A stretch of 64,000 nt of DNA from an uncultured Lachnospiraceae bacterium (GTDB lineage Bacteria; Bacillota; Clostridia; Lachnospirales; Lachnospiraceae). The stretch spans positions 248,001 through 312,000 of the forward strand of contig ONEK01000001.1 of assembly GCA_900316855.1 (NCBI GenBank), in the 5' to 3' direction. The first letter of the stretch is position 1; each line of letters starts with the position of its first letter. The notes under the pieces were generated by a model. It had not been told where the DNA came from, ran no database searches, and saw only the letters and a list, made by a program, of their open reading frames with translations. Shown piece by piece: positions 34,064-44,597 of the stretch. The position numbers and the translations under genes were made by a program.

Positions 34064-34093
34064 TTGGAAAATACGCGGAGGGTATGCTATACT
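34064..34093 (+). promoter_or_regulatory. Promoter of tig with a ~190-nt leader
   Basis: -35 TTGGAA and -10 TATACT with an 18-bp spacer. No recognisable riboswitch is seen in the leader (34100-34287). Confidence 0.6.
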
Positions 34094-34287
34094 ATTTGCG
34101 CTGTCTGCCCTGGCAGGATACTGCAGACTGCATCCGGAAGCTTATCACTGCAGACGGAGCCTGCCGGTACGCAAAACAAGACAAAACTCAGGGAACGGGG
34201 ATCCGGGTGCGCGGGCTGCCTGCGTGCGGGGAGAAAGCGCCGGAATGCTTCCTCTGTTGAGTTCAAATTAGAAAGGAAACAAGTCAC

Positions 34288-35679
34288 ATGAGCGTTACAG
34301 TAGAGAAGCTCGAAAAGAGCATGGCCAAGCTTACCATTGAGGTGGCTCCCGAAGATTTCGACAAGGCAGTGGAGAAGGTTTACCGCAGGGAGCGGAACCG
34401 CATCGCTGTTCCCGGATTCCGCAAGGGCAAGGCTCCCAGGAAGCTGATTGAGAAGATGTACGGCGCGGGCGTTTTCTATCAGGACGCCGCAAACGACGCC
34501 ATCAATGATTCCTATCCGAAGGCGGCGGATGAGTGCGGGGAGGACATCGTTTCCAATCCCGAGATCGACATCACCCAGATCGAGGAAGGCAAGCCCTTCA
34601 TTTATACCGCTACCGTTGCCCTGAAGCCTCCGGTTTCCCTCGGCAAATACAAGGGCGTTGAGATCGAGAAGGTCGATGACGCGAAGGCAACGGAGGAAGA
34701 CATCGAGAAGGAGCTCAAGCGCCAGCAGGATGCCAATGCCAAGATTGTTGATGTAACGGACCGCCCCGTAAAGGACGGCGACATGATCAAGCTGGATTTC
34801 GCGGGTACCGTGGACGGCGCAGCTTTTGACGGCGGCACGGCCAGGGACTATGATCTCACGATCGGCTCCGGCTCGTTCATCCCCGGCTTCGAGGATCAGC
34901 TCATCGGTGTCGGCATCGGCGAGTCGAAGGACGTGAAGGTTACGTTCCCGGAGAACTACCAGGAGAAGTCCCTTGCAGGCAAGGATGCCGTCTTTGCATG
35001 CACGGTAAATTCCATTAAGGAGAAGCAGCTGCCCGAGCTCAACGACGAGTTCGCGGATGAGGTTTCCGAGTTCTCCACGCTCGACGAGTACAGGAAGAAC
35101 ATCGAGAAGAACATTAACGAGCGCAGAGCCGAGGAGGCAAAGCAGACGAAGCAGAACGAGGCTGTCGCTGCAGCGGTTGCGGATGCACAGCTCGAGATTC
35201 CGGATGCCATGCTGAAGACCCAGCAGGAGAGCCTTGCGAACGAGATGGCACAGAACATGCAGATGCAGGGTCTGTCATTCCAGCAGTACCTGCAGTACAC
35301 CGGCATGACGCAGGACCAGTTCATCGACCAGATGAAGCCGCAGGCGGAGCAGAGGATTAAGAACAGCCTGGTGCTCGAGGCCATCGTAAAGGCGGAGAAC
35401 ATCGGGGTATCCGACGAGGAATTCGACGCGGAGCTGCAGAAGATGGCAGATCAGTATCATATGACCGTCGACAAGGTGAAGGACATCTTCAGGGACGACA
35501 AGTCCAGGGACGACCTGAAGAAGGATATCGCCCTGAGAAAGGCTGCGGAGTTCGTTGCGGACAACGCGAAGGAGACCGCAAAGAAGGCGAAGAAGTCCAC
35601 TGCGAAGAAGTCCGCGAAGAAGGCGGACGATGCTGCCCAGGCAGAGCCTGTGAAGGAAGAGACGAAGGACGCGGAGTAA
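34288..35679 (+). CDS. tig: Trigger factor (ribosome-associated chaperone and prolyl isomerase)
   Basis: The product has 463 residues. The N-terminal ribosome-binding domain carries the signature GFRKGKAPRKLIEK (about 44-57). An FKBP-type isomerase domain lies at about 150-240 with VKDGDMIKLDFAGTVDG. The C-terminal chaperone domain contains a coiled region rich in Gln. The last 35 residues are a Lys/Ala-rich tail (KETAKKAKKSTAKKSAKKA), a common extension in Lachnospiraceae. Genes for ClpP and ClpX follow, the usual tig-clpP-clpX order in bacteria, separated here by a terminator. AAAGGAAACAAGTCAC precedes the ATG. Confidence 0.97.
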   Translation: MSVTVEKLEKSMAKLTIEVAPEDFDKAVEKVYRRERNRIAVPGFRKGKAPRKLIEKMYGAGVFYQDAANDAINDSYPKAADECGEDIVSNPEIDITQIEEGKPFIYTATVALKPPVSLGKYKGVEIEKVDDAKATEEDIEKELKRQQDANAKIVDVTDRPVKDGDMIKLDFAGTVDGAAFDGGTARDYDLTIGSGSFIPGFEDQLIGVGIGESKDVKVTFPENYQEKSLAGKDAVFACTVNSIKEKQLPELNDEFADEVSEFSTLDEYRKNIEKNINERRAEEAKQTKQNEAVAAAVADAQLEIPDAMLKTQQESLANEMAQNMQMQGLSFQQYLQYTGMTQDQFIDQMKPQAEQRIKNSLVLEAIVKAENIGVSDEEFDAELQKMADQYHMTVDKVKDIFRDDKSRDDLKKDIALRKAAEFVADNAKETAKKAKKSTAKKSAKKADDAAQAEPVKEETKDAE

Positions 35680-35708
35680 GCGTTTCGTCTAAATATTTTA
35701 TAAAATAC

Positions 35709-35747
35709 AAAGCAAAGGCCTTGCATCCCGCAGGGCCTTTGCTTTAT
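35709..35747 (+). terminator. Terminator between tig and clpP
   Basis: AAAGCAAAGGCC pairs with GGCCTTTGCTTT, followed by ATTAT. Confidence 0.88.
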
Positions 35748-35805
35748 TATCGTCTTTGTGACACAGCTAATAGAACAGGCTGTGGTCCGGAAAGAGGTAT
35801 TGATT

Positions 35806-36429
35806 ATGGCAAACTTAGTCCCTTATGTCATTGAACAGACCGGCCAGGGCGAGCGGTCCTATGACATTTTCTCAAGACTCCTGAAGGAGAGAATCATCAT
35901 GCTGGGCGGAGAGGTGACGGACGCTTCGTCCGAGCTCGTCGTTGCGCAGCTGCTGTACCTGGAGGGAGAGGATCCCGACAAGGACATCCAGTTCTACATT
36001 GACTCTCCCGGAGGCAGTGTGACGGCAGGTCTTGCAATCTATGATACGATGAAGTTCATCAAGTGTGACGTCTCCACGATCGCAATCGGTCTCGCCGCAT
36101 CCATGGGTTCGTTCCTGCTCGCCGGCGGCACGAAGGGCAAGCGCTACGCCCTGCCCAACGCGGAGATCCTGATCCACCAGCCCTCCGGCGGCACCCAGGG
36201 TCAGGCTTCTGATATGATCATCGCTGCCGATAATATTAAAAAGACCCGCGAGAAGCTGAACCGGATCCTGTCAGAGAACACAGGCCGCCCCTATGAGGAT
36301 CTCGTGCGCGACACCGACCGTGACAACTGGATGAGCGCGCAGGAGGCACTGGATTACGGCCTCATCGATCACATTTACACGACGCGCAAGGAAATCGAGG
36401 ACGCCCTGAAGGCTGACACCAAAGAGTAA
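35806..36429 (+). CDS. clpP: ATP-dependent Clp protease proteolytic subunit
   Basis: The product has 207 residues, the normal length. The serine protease triad is Ser99 in GLAASMGS, His124 in [10 protein letters not shown] and an Asp in the RDTDRD segment (169-173). The N-terminus [20 protein letters not shown] matches ClpP propeptide/axial loop sequences. The ATG at 35806 follows AAAGAGGTATTGATT. ClpP assembles as a double heptameric barrel and degrades substrates delivered by ClpX, which is encoded 47 nt downstream. Confidence 0.98.
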   Translation: MANLVPYVIEQTGQGERSYDIFSRLLKERIIMLGGEVTDASSELVVAQLLYLEGEDPDKDIQFYIDSPGGSVTAGLAIYDTMKFIKCDVSTIAIGLAASMGSFLLAGGTKGKRYALPNAEILIHQPSGGTQGQASDMIIAADNIKKTREKLNRILSENTGRPYEDLVRDTDRDNWMSAQEALDYGLIDHIYTTRKEIEDALKADTKE

Positions 36430-36476
36430 ATCAGACAGATTCCGAAAACACTCTGCGCGATGCAGGAAAGGTCATT

Positions 36477-37808
36477 ATGGCTAACGAAAGAAAAATGATA
36501 CCGCCGCGCCGCTGTTCGTTCTGCGGACGGACAGAGGAACAGGTGCGCAAGCTGATCGCAGGACCGAACGGGGTCTATATCTGCGATGAGTGCGTTGCCA
36601 TCTGCGGTGATATTATCAACGATTCCGACGAAGAGGATACGGAACCGAAGCAGCAGGTGCAGATGCTGGCGAGCGACATCAACCTGATGAAGCCGCAGGA
36701 GATCAGGGAATTCCTGGATCAGTATGTCATCGGACAGGACGAGGCGAAGAAGGTCCTCTCCGTAGCGGTTTACAATCACTACAAGCGGGTGCTCGCCAAG
36801 GCTGATCCCGACAATGAGAACGACGACGTCGAGCTGCAGAAGTCCAATATCCTGATGCTGGGACCTACCGGATCCGGCAAGACGTACCTGGCACAGACGC
36901 TGGCAAGGCTCCTCGGGGTTCCGTTCGCGATTGCGGACGCGACGACGCTGACGGAGGCCGGCTACGTCGGCGAGGATGTGGAAAACATCCTGCTGAAGCT
37001 GATCCAGGCGGCGGATTACAACATCGAGCGCGCCCAGCTGGGCATCATCTATATCGATGAAATAGACAAGATCAGCAAGAAGGGCGAAAACGTCTCCATC
37101 ACCCGCGACGTATCGGGCGAGGGCGTACAGCAGGCGCTGCTGAAGATCATCGAGGGCACACTGGCCTCGGTTCCCCCGCAGGGAGGGCGCAAGCATCCCC
37201 AGCAGGAGCTGATCCAGATCGATACGACCAATATCCTGTTTATCTGCGGCGGCGCATTCGACGGCCTCGAGAAGATCATTCATGAGCGCACCGACTACCG
37301 TTCCATGGGCTTCAACGCCTCCGTCGCACAGAAGGAGGACAAGGACATCGGCAGGACGCTGAAGGAGGTGCTGCCGCAGGATCTCGTGAAGTTCGGCCTC
37401 ATTCCCGAGTTCATCGGCCGTGTTCCGATTGTCGTGACACTCGACGGCCTCAACCGCGACGATCTCGTGCGCATCTTGAAGGAGCCCCGCAATGCCCTGG
37501 TAAAGCAGTACCGGAAGCTGTTCGGCTTCGACCATGTGAAGCTCACGTTCGAGGACGACGCCATCGAGGCGATTGCGGACCTTGCCTTTGAGCGCAAGAC
37601 CGGTGCCAGAGGTCTGCGCTCCATTATGGAGAAGGTCATGATGGACGTCATGTACACAATTCCGTCCGATGAGACCATCACGGAATGTATCGTGACGAAG
37701 GCCTCTGTTGAGGGTACGTCCCAGCCCCTTGTCGTGCACAGGGACGGCACGAAGCAGATCGGTGTCTCCCGCAAGACAGAAGCCGAAAAGCTCAAGAAAG
37801 CAAACTGA
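36477..37808 (+). CDS. clpX: ClpX, ATP-dependent Clp protease ATPase subunit
   Basis: The product has 443 residues. An N-terminal C4 zinc-binding domain ([10 protein letters not shown] and [10 protein letters not shown]) precedes a AAA+ ATPase core with Walker A GPTGSGKT, Walker [11 protein letters not shown] and the ClpX-specific IGF-loop region that docks Clp[22 protein letters not shown] lies in the C-terminal small domain, read in two parts. The C-terminal tail is short. It unfolds tagged proteins and feeds them to ClpP. AGGAAAGGTCATT precedes the ATG. Confidence 0.98.
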   Translation: MANERKMIPPRRCSFCGRTEEQVRKLIAGPNGVYICDECVAICGDIINDSDEEDTEPKQQVQMLASDINLMKPQEIREFLDQYVIGQDEAKKVLSVAVYNHYKRVLAKADPDNENDDVELQKSNILMLGPTGSGKTYLAQTLARLLGVPFAIADATTLTEAGYVGEDVENILLKLIQAADYNIERAQLGIIYIDEIDKISKKGENVSITRDVSGEGVQQALLKIIEGTLASVPPQGGRKHPQQELIQIDTTNILFICGGAFDGLEKIIHERTDYRSMGFNASVAQKEDKDIGRTLKEVLPQDLVKFGLIPEFIGRVPIVVTLDGLNRDDLVRILKEPRNALVKQYRKLFGFDHVKLTFEDDAIEAIADLAFERKTGARGLRSIMEKVMMDVMYTIPSDETITECIVTKASVEGTSQPLVVHRDGTKQIGVSRKTEAEKLKKAN

Positions 37809-37814
37809 ACCGTA

Positions 37815-37862
37815 ACGCGCACAGCCGCGCAGGCGAAAGCCGCGTGAGCGTGCGCGTTTTTC
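37815..37862 (+). terminator. Terminator after clpX
   Basis: ACGCGCAC and GTGCGCGT flank a GC-rich internal stem (GCCGCGC with GCCGCGT), followed by TTTT. Confidence 0.75.
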
Positions 37863-37922
37863 ATTCCCGGATACCGGTGTGATGCCTGTACCTCCGATCC
37901 GGAGCAGAATACAGGAGCGCCT

Positions 37923-38531
37923 ATGCTGATTATCAAAAACGTAAATCTCGAAACGGTCTGCGGGCCGACGTCGCAGCTGCCGCGCCACACGTGGCCGGAG
38001 TTTGCCTTCGCGGGCAAGAGCAATGTCGGCAAGTCCACGCTGATCAACACCCTTATGAACCGCAAATCCCTGGCGCGCGTATCGGGAAAGCCCGGCAAGA
38101 CCCAGACCATCAATTACTACAACGTCAATGACGCGTTCTACCTCGTCGACCTGCCGGGCTACGGCTACGCCGCGACCGGCGCGAAGGTGAAGGAAGCCTG
38201 GGGCCCCATGATCGAGAACTACCTGGGCAGCAGCCCGTCGCTGAAAGCGGTGTTCCTGCTCGTCGACATCCGGCATGATCCGTCCCCCCTGGACCTGCAG
38301 ATGTTTGACTGGGTTCTGCACAACGGCTTTGTCCCTTATATCATCGCGACGAAAGCGGACAAGCTCAAGCGCAGCCAGATCCCGGCCGCCGTGCTAAATG
38401 TCACGCAGGTGCTGCGGAGCGATTCGCAGTTCGGCCATGACGTCACCATCCGCGTCGTTCCGTTTTCCGGCACCACGCGCATGGGAAGGGATGAGATTTA
38501 TTCGATCATGGCGACAGTTTTGACTAAATAA
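37923..38531 (+). CDS. engB: Ribosome biogenesis GTP-binding protein YsxC/EngB
   Basis: The product has 202 residues. TrmE-Era-EngA-YihA type GTPase with G1 GKSNVGKST, G3 DLPGYGYA and G4 TKADK. FAFAGKSNVGKSTLIN and SGKPGKTQTINYY are characteristic of EngB. It assists 50S subunit assembly. The gene commonly follows clpX or lon, as here. The last codons and the stop lie inside a perfect 16-bp palindrome, so the C-terminus LTK is part of that structure. The ATG is preceded by AGGAGCGCCT. Confidence 0.97.
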   Translation: MLIIKNVNLETVCGPTSQLPRHTWPEFAFAGKSNVGKSTLINTLMNRKSLARVSGKPGKTQTINYYNVNDAFYLVDLPGYGYAATGAKVKEAWGPMIENYLGSSPSLKAVFLLVDIRHDPSPLDLQMFDWVLHNGFVPYIIATKADKLKRSQIPAAVLNVTQVLRSDSQFGHDVTIRVVPFSGTTRMGRDEIYSIMATVLTK

Positions 38532-38546
38532 GTCAAAACTGTCGCC
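38510..38546. other. Perfect 16-bp palindrome over the engB stop codon
   Basis: GGCGACAGTTTTGACT and its exact complement flank a 5-nt loop, AAATA. The TAA stop spans the loop and right arm. There is no T tract. Confidence 0.75.
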
Positions 38547-38641
38547 GGATGACACCGGGGCGCCGGAGCCGTCCGTGCGGTACCTTTCCCTGCCGTGTTT
38601 GCGGCATACAGACCGGGATGTGACACAACTTCACGGAAAGG

Positions 38642-38830
38642 TGATAAGATGACATAAGGGTCTAAAGTATCAAATCGGCAACGGGCAAGCCCGTAAGAGC
38701 GAGCTTGTATGAGCTTGCTCGAAGAGCGATTTGTACTTGAGACCCGCCAAACATCCGAAAGCAGCGAAGCTGCGAAGCAATTCGTATGTCGTTCTATCTC
38801 GATTGGTACTTTTGCCACTCGAATCATTAG
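38642..38830 (+). repeat. Dispersed structured leader repeat, copy 4 (longest)
   Basis: Starts TGATAAGATGACATAAGGG and TCTAAAGTATCAAATCGGC, then a hairpin GGGCAAGCCC, AGCGATTTGTACTTGAGACC and CATCCGAAAGCAGCGAAGC. The right end, TCGATTGGTACTTTTGCC then ACTCGAATCATTAG, is an imperfect inverted copy of the left end, which makes this look like an element with terminal inverted repeats. It fills most of the 355-bp gap before the DUF308 gene. A GTGACA/TAAGAT promoter may overlap its left end. Confidence 0.8.
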
Positions 38831-38886
38831 AGGAAGGGCTGAAACGACAGCAGGCAGGCAAGGGCCTGCGCGAAAGGAGAAAGGGT

Positions 38887-39738
38887 ATGGCATTCTGGAA
38901 CAAGAAGAAGCAGGAAGAGGAGCAGACACCGGAGCTGGTAAAGCAGGCGAAGAAGGACCTGCTGACCATGAAGCGCAACAAGGTGATCAGCTCGGTTGTG
39001 TTCATCATTCTCGGCGTGGTTCTGCTCGTATGGAGCGAGGCGGCGCTCAACGTCGCCTGTCAGGTCATCGGCGCGGTGCTGGCTGTCGGAGGTGTTGTTG
39101 CCGTCGTCATGTTCCTGGTGACGAGGGAGAAGACGTTTATCTCATACAGCGGCCTTGCGGTCGGCGTCATTATCGCCGTGCTGGGACTGTGGCTGTTCTT
39201 CAACCCGGAATTCCTGGTGAAGCTTGTTCCCACGATCCTCGGCATCATGGTCATCATCAGCGGTATCCTGAACCTGTCCGAGACCTGGACCATTCATAAG
39301 GAAAACGGCGACGGAATGTGGATCGCCTTTGTCATGGCGCTTGTCACGATTGCCCTCGGATGCCTCATCGTCATTCATCCCGCGGCGATTGCGAAGTTCC
39401 TCATCAAGATCATGGGCGTCGTCATGGTCTACAACGGACTGTCTGACCTGTATATCATTTCCCGCATCACCGGAACGGTGAGGGAAGTGAAGAAGGCCGT
39501 GAAGGAAGCGGAGCAGGAGGCGGAAGCGGTTGACACCGCGGCGGCGGATATTCCTGTGGAAGACGCGGCACCCGCACCGGAAGCAAAGCCCGGAAAGGAA
39601 TCCGGATATACCGAGGTTCCGTTAAACCACAATCATGCGGAAGCCGCTGCAGCGCCGGCTCCCGAAGCAGCGCAGCAGGCGGAAGGCCAGGCAGCACCGG
39701 GAACAGAAACGGACGCTCCTTCACAGGACGCGCAGTAG
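38887..39738 (+). CDS. DUF308 (HdeD-like) membrane protein
   Basis: The product has 283 residues. After a charged N-terminus (1-30), six hydrophobic helices occupy about 32-200: SSVVFIILGVVLLVW, VACQVIGAVLAVGGVVAVVM, YSGLAVGVIIAVLGLWLFF, LVPTILGIMVIISGILNL, GMWIAFVMALVTIALGCLIV and FLIKIMGVVMVYNGLSDLYI. The pairwise repeat pattern is that of DUF308. The last 75 residues are disordered and rich in Ala, Glu and Pro. HdeD is linked to acid resistance in E. coli; the role here is unknown. The ATG at 38887 follows GAAAGGAGAAAGGGT; earlier in-frame starts fall inside the dispersed repeat. Confidence 0.88.
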   Translation: MAFWNKKKQEEEQTPELVKQAKKDLLTMKRNKVISSVVFIILGVVLLVWSEAALNVACQVIGAVLAVGGVVAVVMFLVTREKTFISYSGLAVGVIIAVLGLWLFFNPEFLVKLVPTILGIMVIISGILNLSETWTIHKENGDGMWIAFVMALVTIALGCLIVIHPAAIAKFLIKIMGVVMVYNGLSDLYIISRITGTVREVKKAVKEAEQEAEAVDTAAADIPVEDAAPAPEAKPGKESGYTEVPLNHNHAEAAAAPAPEAAQQAEGQAAPGTETDAPSQDAQ

Positions 39739-39779
39739 CAGCTGCCGGCACGAAAACTGCTTGCTTTCAGATCGACTGG

Positions 39780-39820
39780 AAATGGATGCTCTCCCGCATC
39801 GGCGGGAGGCATCCATTTTT
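39780..39820 (+). terminator. Terminator after the DUF308 gene
   Basis: AATGGATGC-CTCCCGC pairs with GCGGGAG-GCATCCATT, followed by TTT. Confidence 0.9.
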
Positions 39821-39869
39821 GCAGCCCGGGGTCCCGGCGGGCATCGCGCCTGCACGCGTCTGTTTCATA

Positions 39870-39927
39870 AAATCTTAAGATTTGGTTTTCGATTTTGTAT
39901 TGACAGTGGGCCGTGCAGTGTTATAGT
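39870..39927 (+). promoter_or_regulatory. clpB promoter with an upstream palindrome
   Basis: -35 TTGACA (39900-39905) and -10 TATAGT (39922-39927) with a 16-bp spacer. AAATCTTAAGATTT, a perfect 14-bp palindrome, lies at 39870-39883. No CIRCE or CtsR box is seen, so heat control, if present, uses another site. Confidence 0.65.
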
Positions 39928-40028
39928 AGTTATAGAACAAATGAATTCCGGCTGATCATACGAGTGAAACCTGCCCCGCGGATTTCACCCGGTGAATGTC
40001 TGCTGACGCAGGCATGAAGGAGGTAATA

Positions 40029-42695
<2,667 letters not shown>

Positions 42696-42716
42696 CCCGC
42701 GCCCCGGAAAAAGTGC

Positions 42717-42745
42717 TTGCAAATGCCAAACCCATAGTGTAAGAT
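42717..42745 (+). promoter_or_regulatory. Promoter of the tRNA-Met gene
   Basis: -35 TTGCAA and -10 TAAGAT with a 17-bp spacer. Confidence 0.7.
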
Positions 42746-42780
42746 AACTCTTGCGCCGCTAAAACCGGCGCAGGAGATAC

Positions 42781-42854
42781 GGCGAGGTAGCTCAGCTGGC
42801 TAGAGCACGCGGTTCATACCCGCGGTGTCGAGAGTTCAAGTCTCCCCCTCGCTA
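42781..42854 (+). tRNA. tRNA-Met (anticodon CAT, elongator type)
   Basis: A 74-nt cloverleaf: acceptor GGCGAGG with CCTCGCT (first pair G-U), D arm GCTC/GAGC, anticodon stem CGCGG/CCGCG around TTCATAC, and T loop TTCAAGT. The G-U first pair and the resemblance to elongator Met tRNAs of Firmicutes argue against initiator tRNA. The T stem GAGAG/CTCCC has one A-C mismatch. CCA is not encoded. Confidence 0.93.
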
Positions 42855-42861
42855 CGATGTG

Positions 42862-42898
42862 AAAGGGTCATCCCGTTCCGGGATGACCCTTTCTGTTT
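42862..42898 (+). terminator. Terminator of the tRNA gene
   Basis: AAAGGGTCATCCCG pairs with CGGGATGACCCTTT, then CTGTTT. Confidence 0.9.
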
Positions 42899-42915
42899 GA
42901 CATTAGTAAAAGACC

Positions 42916-43947
42916 ATGGACAAGATACTGACCTACACCCTCCGTGAGGAGGATCTGGGGAAAACCGCACAGGGGCTCGTGAACCTCGTCCTGAAGAACT
43001 GTGTCCGCGTGACAGGGCATGAGATCAGTGCCGCAAAGTACACGGAGGGCGGCATCACATGCGACGGGAAGCTCATCCATGTGTCGGACCGGATGCTGCC
43101 TGGCCAGACACTGCGCGTCATCCTGCCGGAGGACCCGCAGAAGGAGGGACGGATGGTCCCTGCCGAGGGGCGGCTGGATATCCTGTATGAGGATGAGGAT
43201 CTCCTCATTGTGAACAAGCCGGCGGGCGTGGTCGTCCATCCCTCGCCCGGCCACTATCAGGACTCCATGGCGAATCTCGTGGCAGGCTATTACGCGGAAC
43301 AGGGCATCCCGACGGTCGCCCGGATCATCGGACGGCTGGACAGGGAGACGTCCGGTGTGCTGGCCTTCGCGAAGAACCGCGCCAGCGCGGCAAGACTTTC
43401 GCGGGAGCGGCAGACGGACGCTCTGCGCAGGACCTACCTTGCCGTCGCGGAGGGTGTCCCTGATCCCCCGCAGGGTGAGATTAACCGTCCCGTTGCCGCC
43501 ATCCCCGGCGTCCTGATGAAGCGGCAGGTCACGGAGGATACAAAGACCGGCGCCCGCGCAATCACGCACTATGAGGTGCTGTGGCACGGGTTCCTTCCCG
43601 GCAGGGAAATCAGCCTCGTGCGATGCCGCATCGAAACCGGCAGGACGCACCAGATCCGGCTGCACATGGCAAGCACCGGCCATCCCCTTGTGGGAGACTG
43701 CATCTACGGAAGCGACGCTGCGGCGCCCCGCAGGGAGGGTGAGATTCCAGAAGCCGGCGTGCGCCCGCATCCGGAAACCAGGGCAATGCTCCACGCTGTG
43801 TCGCTGACACTTTGTCAGCCGTTTACGGGGGAGCGGATCACTGTCAGGGCACCGCTTCCTGCAGACTTTTCGCAGGTTCTTGCCGCGGCAGGCTGTCCGT
43901 TCCGCGATCCGGACCTCTTATCGGGTCCGTCGGTTGCGCAGGGATGA
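42916..43947 (+). CDS. RluA-family RNA pseudouridine synthase
   Basis: The product has 343 residues. An N-terminal S4-like region (1-80) carries VRVTGHEIS and DGKLIHVSDRMLPGQTLRV, in two parts. The catalytic domain has LYEDEDLLIVNKPAGVVVHPS, in two parts, and the active-site motif GRLDRETSG, where Asp is the nucleophile. Family members usually have HRLD; Gly in place of His is a minor variation. RCRIETGRTHQIRLHMAS is the conserved C-terminal motif. It modifies rRNA or tRNA uridines. The target site is unknown. The gene follows the tRNA-Met terminator by 18 nt. Confidence 0.93.
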   Translation: MDKILTYTLREEDLGKTAQGLVNLVLKNCVRVTGHEISAAKYTEGGITCDGKLIHVSDRMLPGQTLRVILPEDPQKEGRMVPAEGRLDILYEDEDLLIVNKPAGVVVHPSPGHYQDSMANLVAGYYAEQGIPTVARIIGRLDRETSGVLAFAKNRASAARLSRERQTDALRRTYLAVAEGVPDPPQGEINRPVAAIPGVLMKRQVTEDTKTGARAITHYEVLWHGFLPGREISLVRCRIETGRTHQIRLHMASTGHPLVGDCIYGSDAAAPRREGEIPEAGVRPHPETRAMLHAVSLTLCQPFTGERITVRAPLPADFSQVLAAAGCPFRDPDLLSGPSVAQG

Positions 43948-44322
43948 TTCCCGGACAGCTGCGCCGCCGCCCGCATCCGCACGGGGTTCGTTTCTTAATC
44001 TCTGACGATCCCGATACATCATCGGCGCCGGCCGCATCCGCATGGGGTTTGTCCCCCATGGGAAGGCAGCTCTCCGGGCAGGAGTCCGGAAACCGCATGG
44101 AAACCGGAATGTCCGCCGGAGGATACCCGCGGGGGAAATCATGCAGGATTATTTATATAAAGTAGAAACACTGGCCGGGAGAGCCTCTGTTTTTAATAAA
44201 ATCGGAGCATATATAAATAAATATACACTTACCGCGTTCCGCCCCGGAAACTCCGCCAAACCCCTGCCGGGATCGGGCGGAGCATTCCCGGTAACAGTAC
44301 CGGGAATGACGGAACTTTATTC

Positions 44323-44351
44323 TTGACACGGGATATGTCCGTGCGTAAAAT
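44323..44351 (+). promoter_or_regulatory. Promoter upstream of the Opp operon
   Basis: -35 TTGACA (perfect) and -10 TAAAAT with a 17-bp spacer. Confidence 0.75.
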
Positions 44352-44357
44352 ACTTTT

Positions 44358-44470
44358 GTTGTTCGCCGAAAAACAGCACTTTTGTGCCCTTTTCGCGTGT
44401 ATACACAAATGCATGTAATGTTCTCGGTGCAATGGTGTACCTGGTTCAGGACAGTACCATTGTTTTTTTT
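44358..44470 (+). ncRNA. Terminated leader or small RNA upstream of oppB
   Basis: From the TTGACA promoter to a strong terminator is about 113 nt. The terminator is CAATGGT with ACCATTG, an inner CTG/CAG and eight T. No good reading frame with a ribosome site is seen. It may be an independent small RNA or a leader whose terminator controls entry into the opp genes 130 nt downstream. Confidence 0.5.
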
Positions 44471-44597
44471 ACGTTAAAACGGCGAGGCAGTGCTCTTGCA
44501 TAAGATTTATACTTTATGCAATTAAAGCGGCGCAGTATCCGGCACCGCCCCGCACCGGTTCATTTCATGGATCAATCAGGTAAGAGAGGGAAAGATC

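Larger units (their letters stand above)
43948..44597. other. 650-bp intergenic region before the Opp operon
   Basis: Contents, left to right: two related ~28-bp GC-rich segments (near 43965 and 44027); CATGGGG/CCCCATG hairpin (44042-44061); a weakly supported frame of 61 codons at 44141-44326 (MQDYLYKVETLAG) preceded by GGGGGAAATC; a hairpin ATTCCCGGT/ACCGGGAAT (44284-44307); a promoter at 44323; a terminated short transcript; and an inverted repeat TTGCATAA/TTATGCAA at 44496-44521. Confidence 0.5.

Noticed and set aside
36375..38321. A 648-codon minus-strand frame across clpX and engB
   Set aside because: It spans three intact conserved genes and their intergenic regions and has no recognisable motif.
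39996..40028. Upstream in-frame start for ClpB (and similar early starts for several genes)
   Set aside because: The longer versions lie before a strong AGGAGG site and add residues without similarity, so the downstream ATG was chosen.
44141..44326. A 61-codon frame beginning MQDYLYKVETLAG
   Set aside because: It has a GGGGGAAATC sequence upstream but its second half is just the GC hairpin region and it resembles no known family. Noted in the region entry but not called as a gene.
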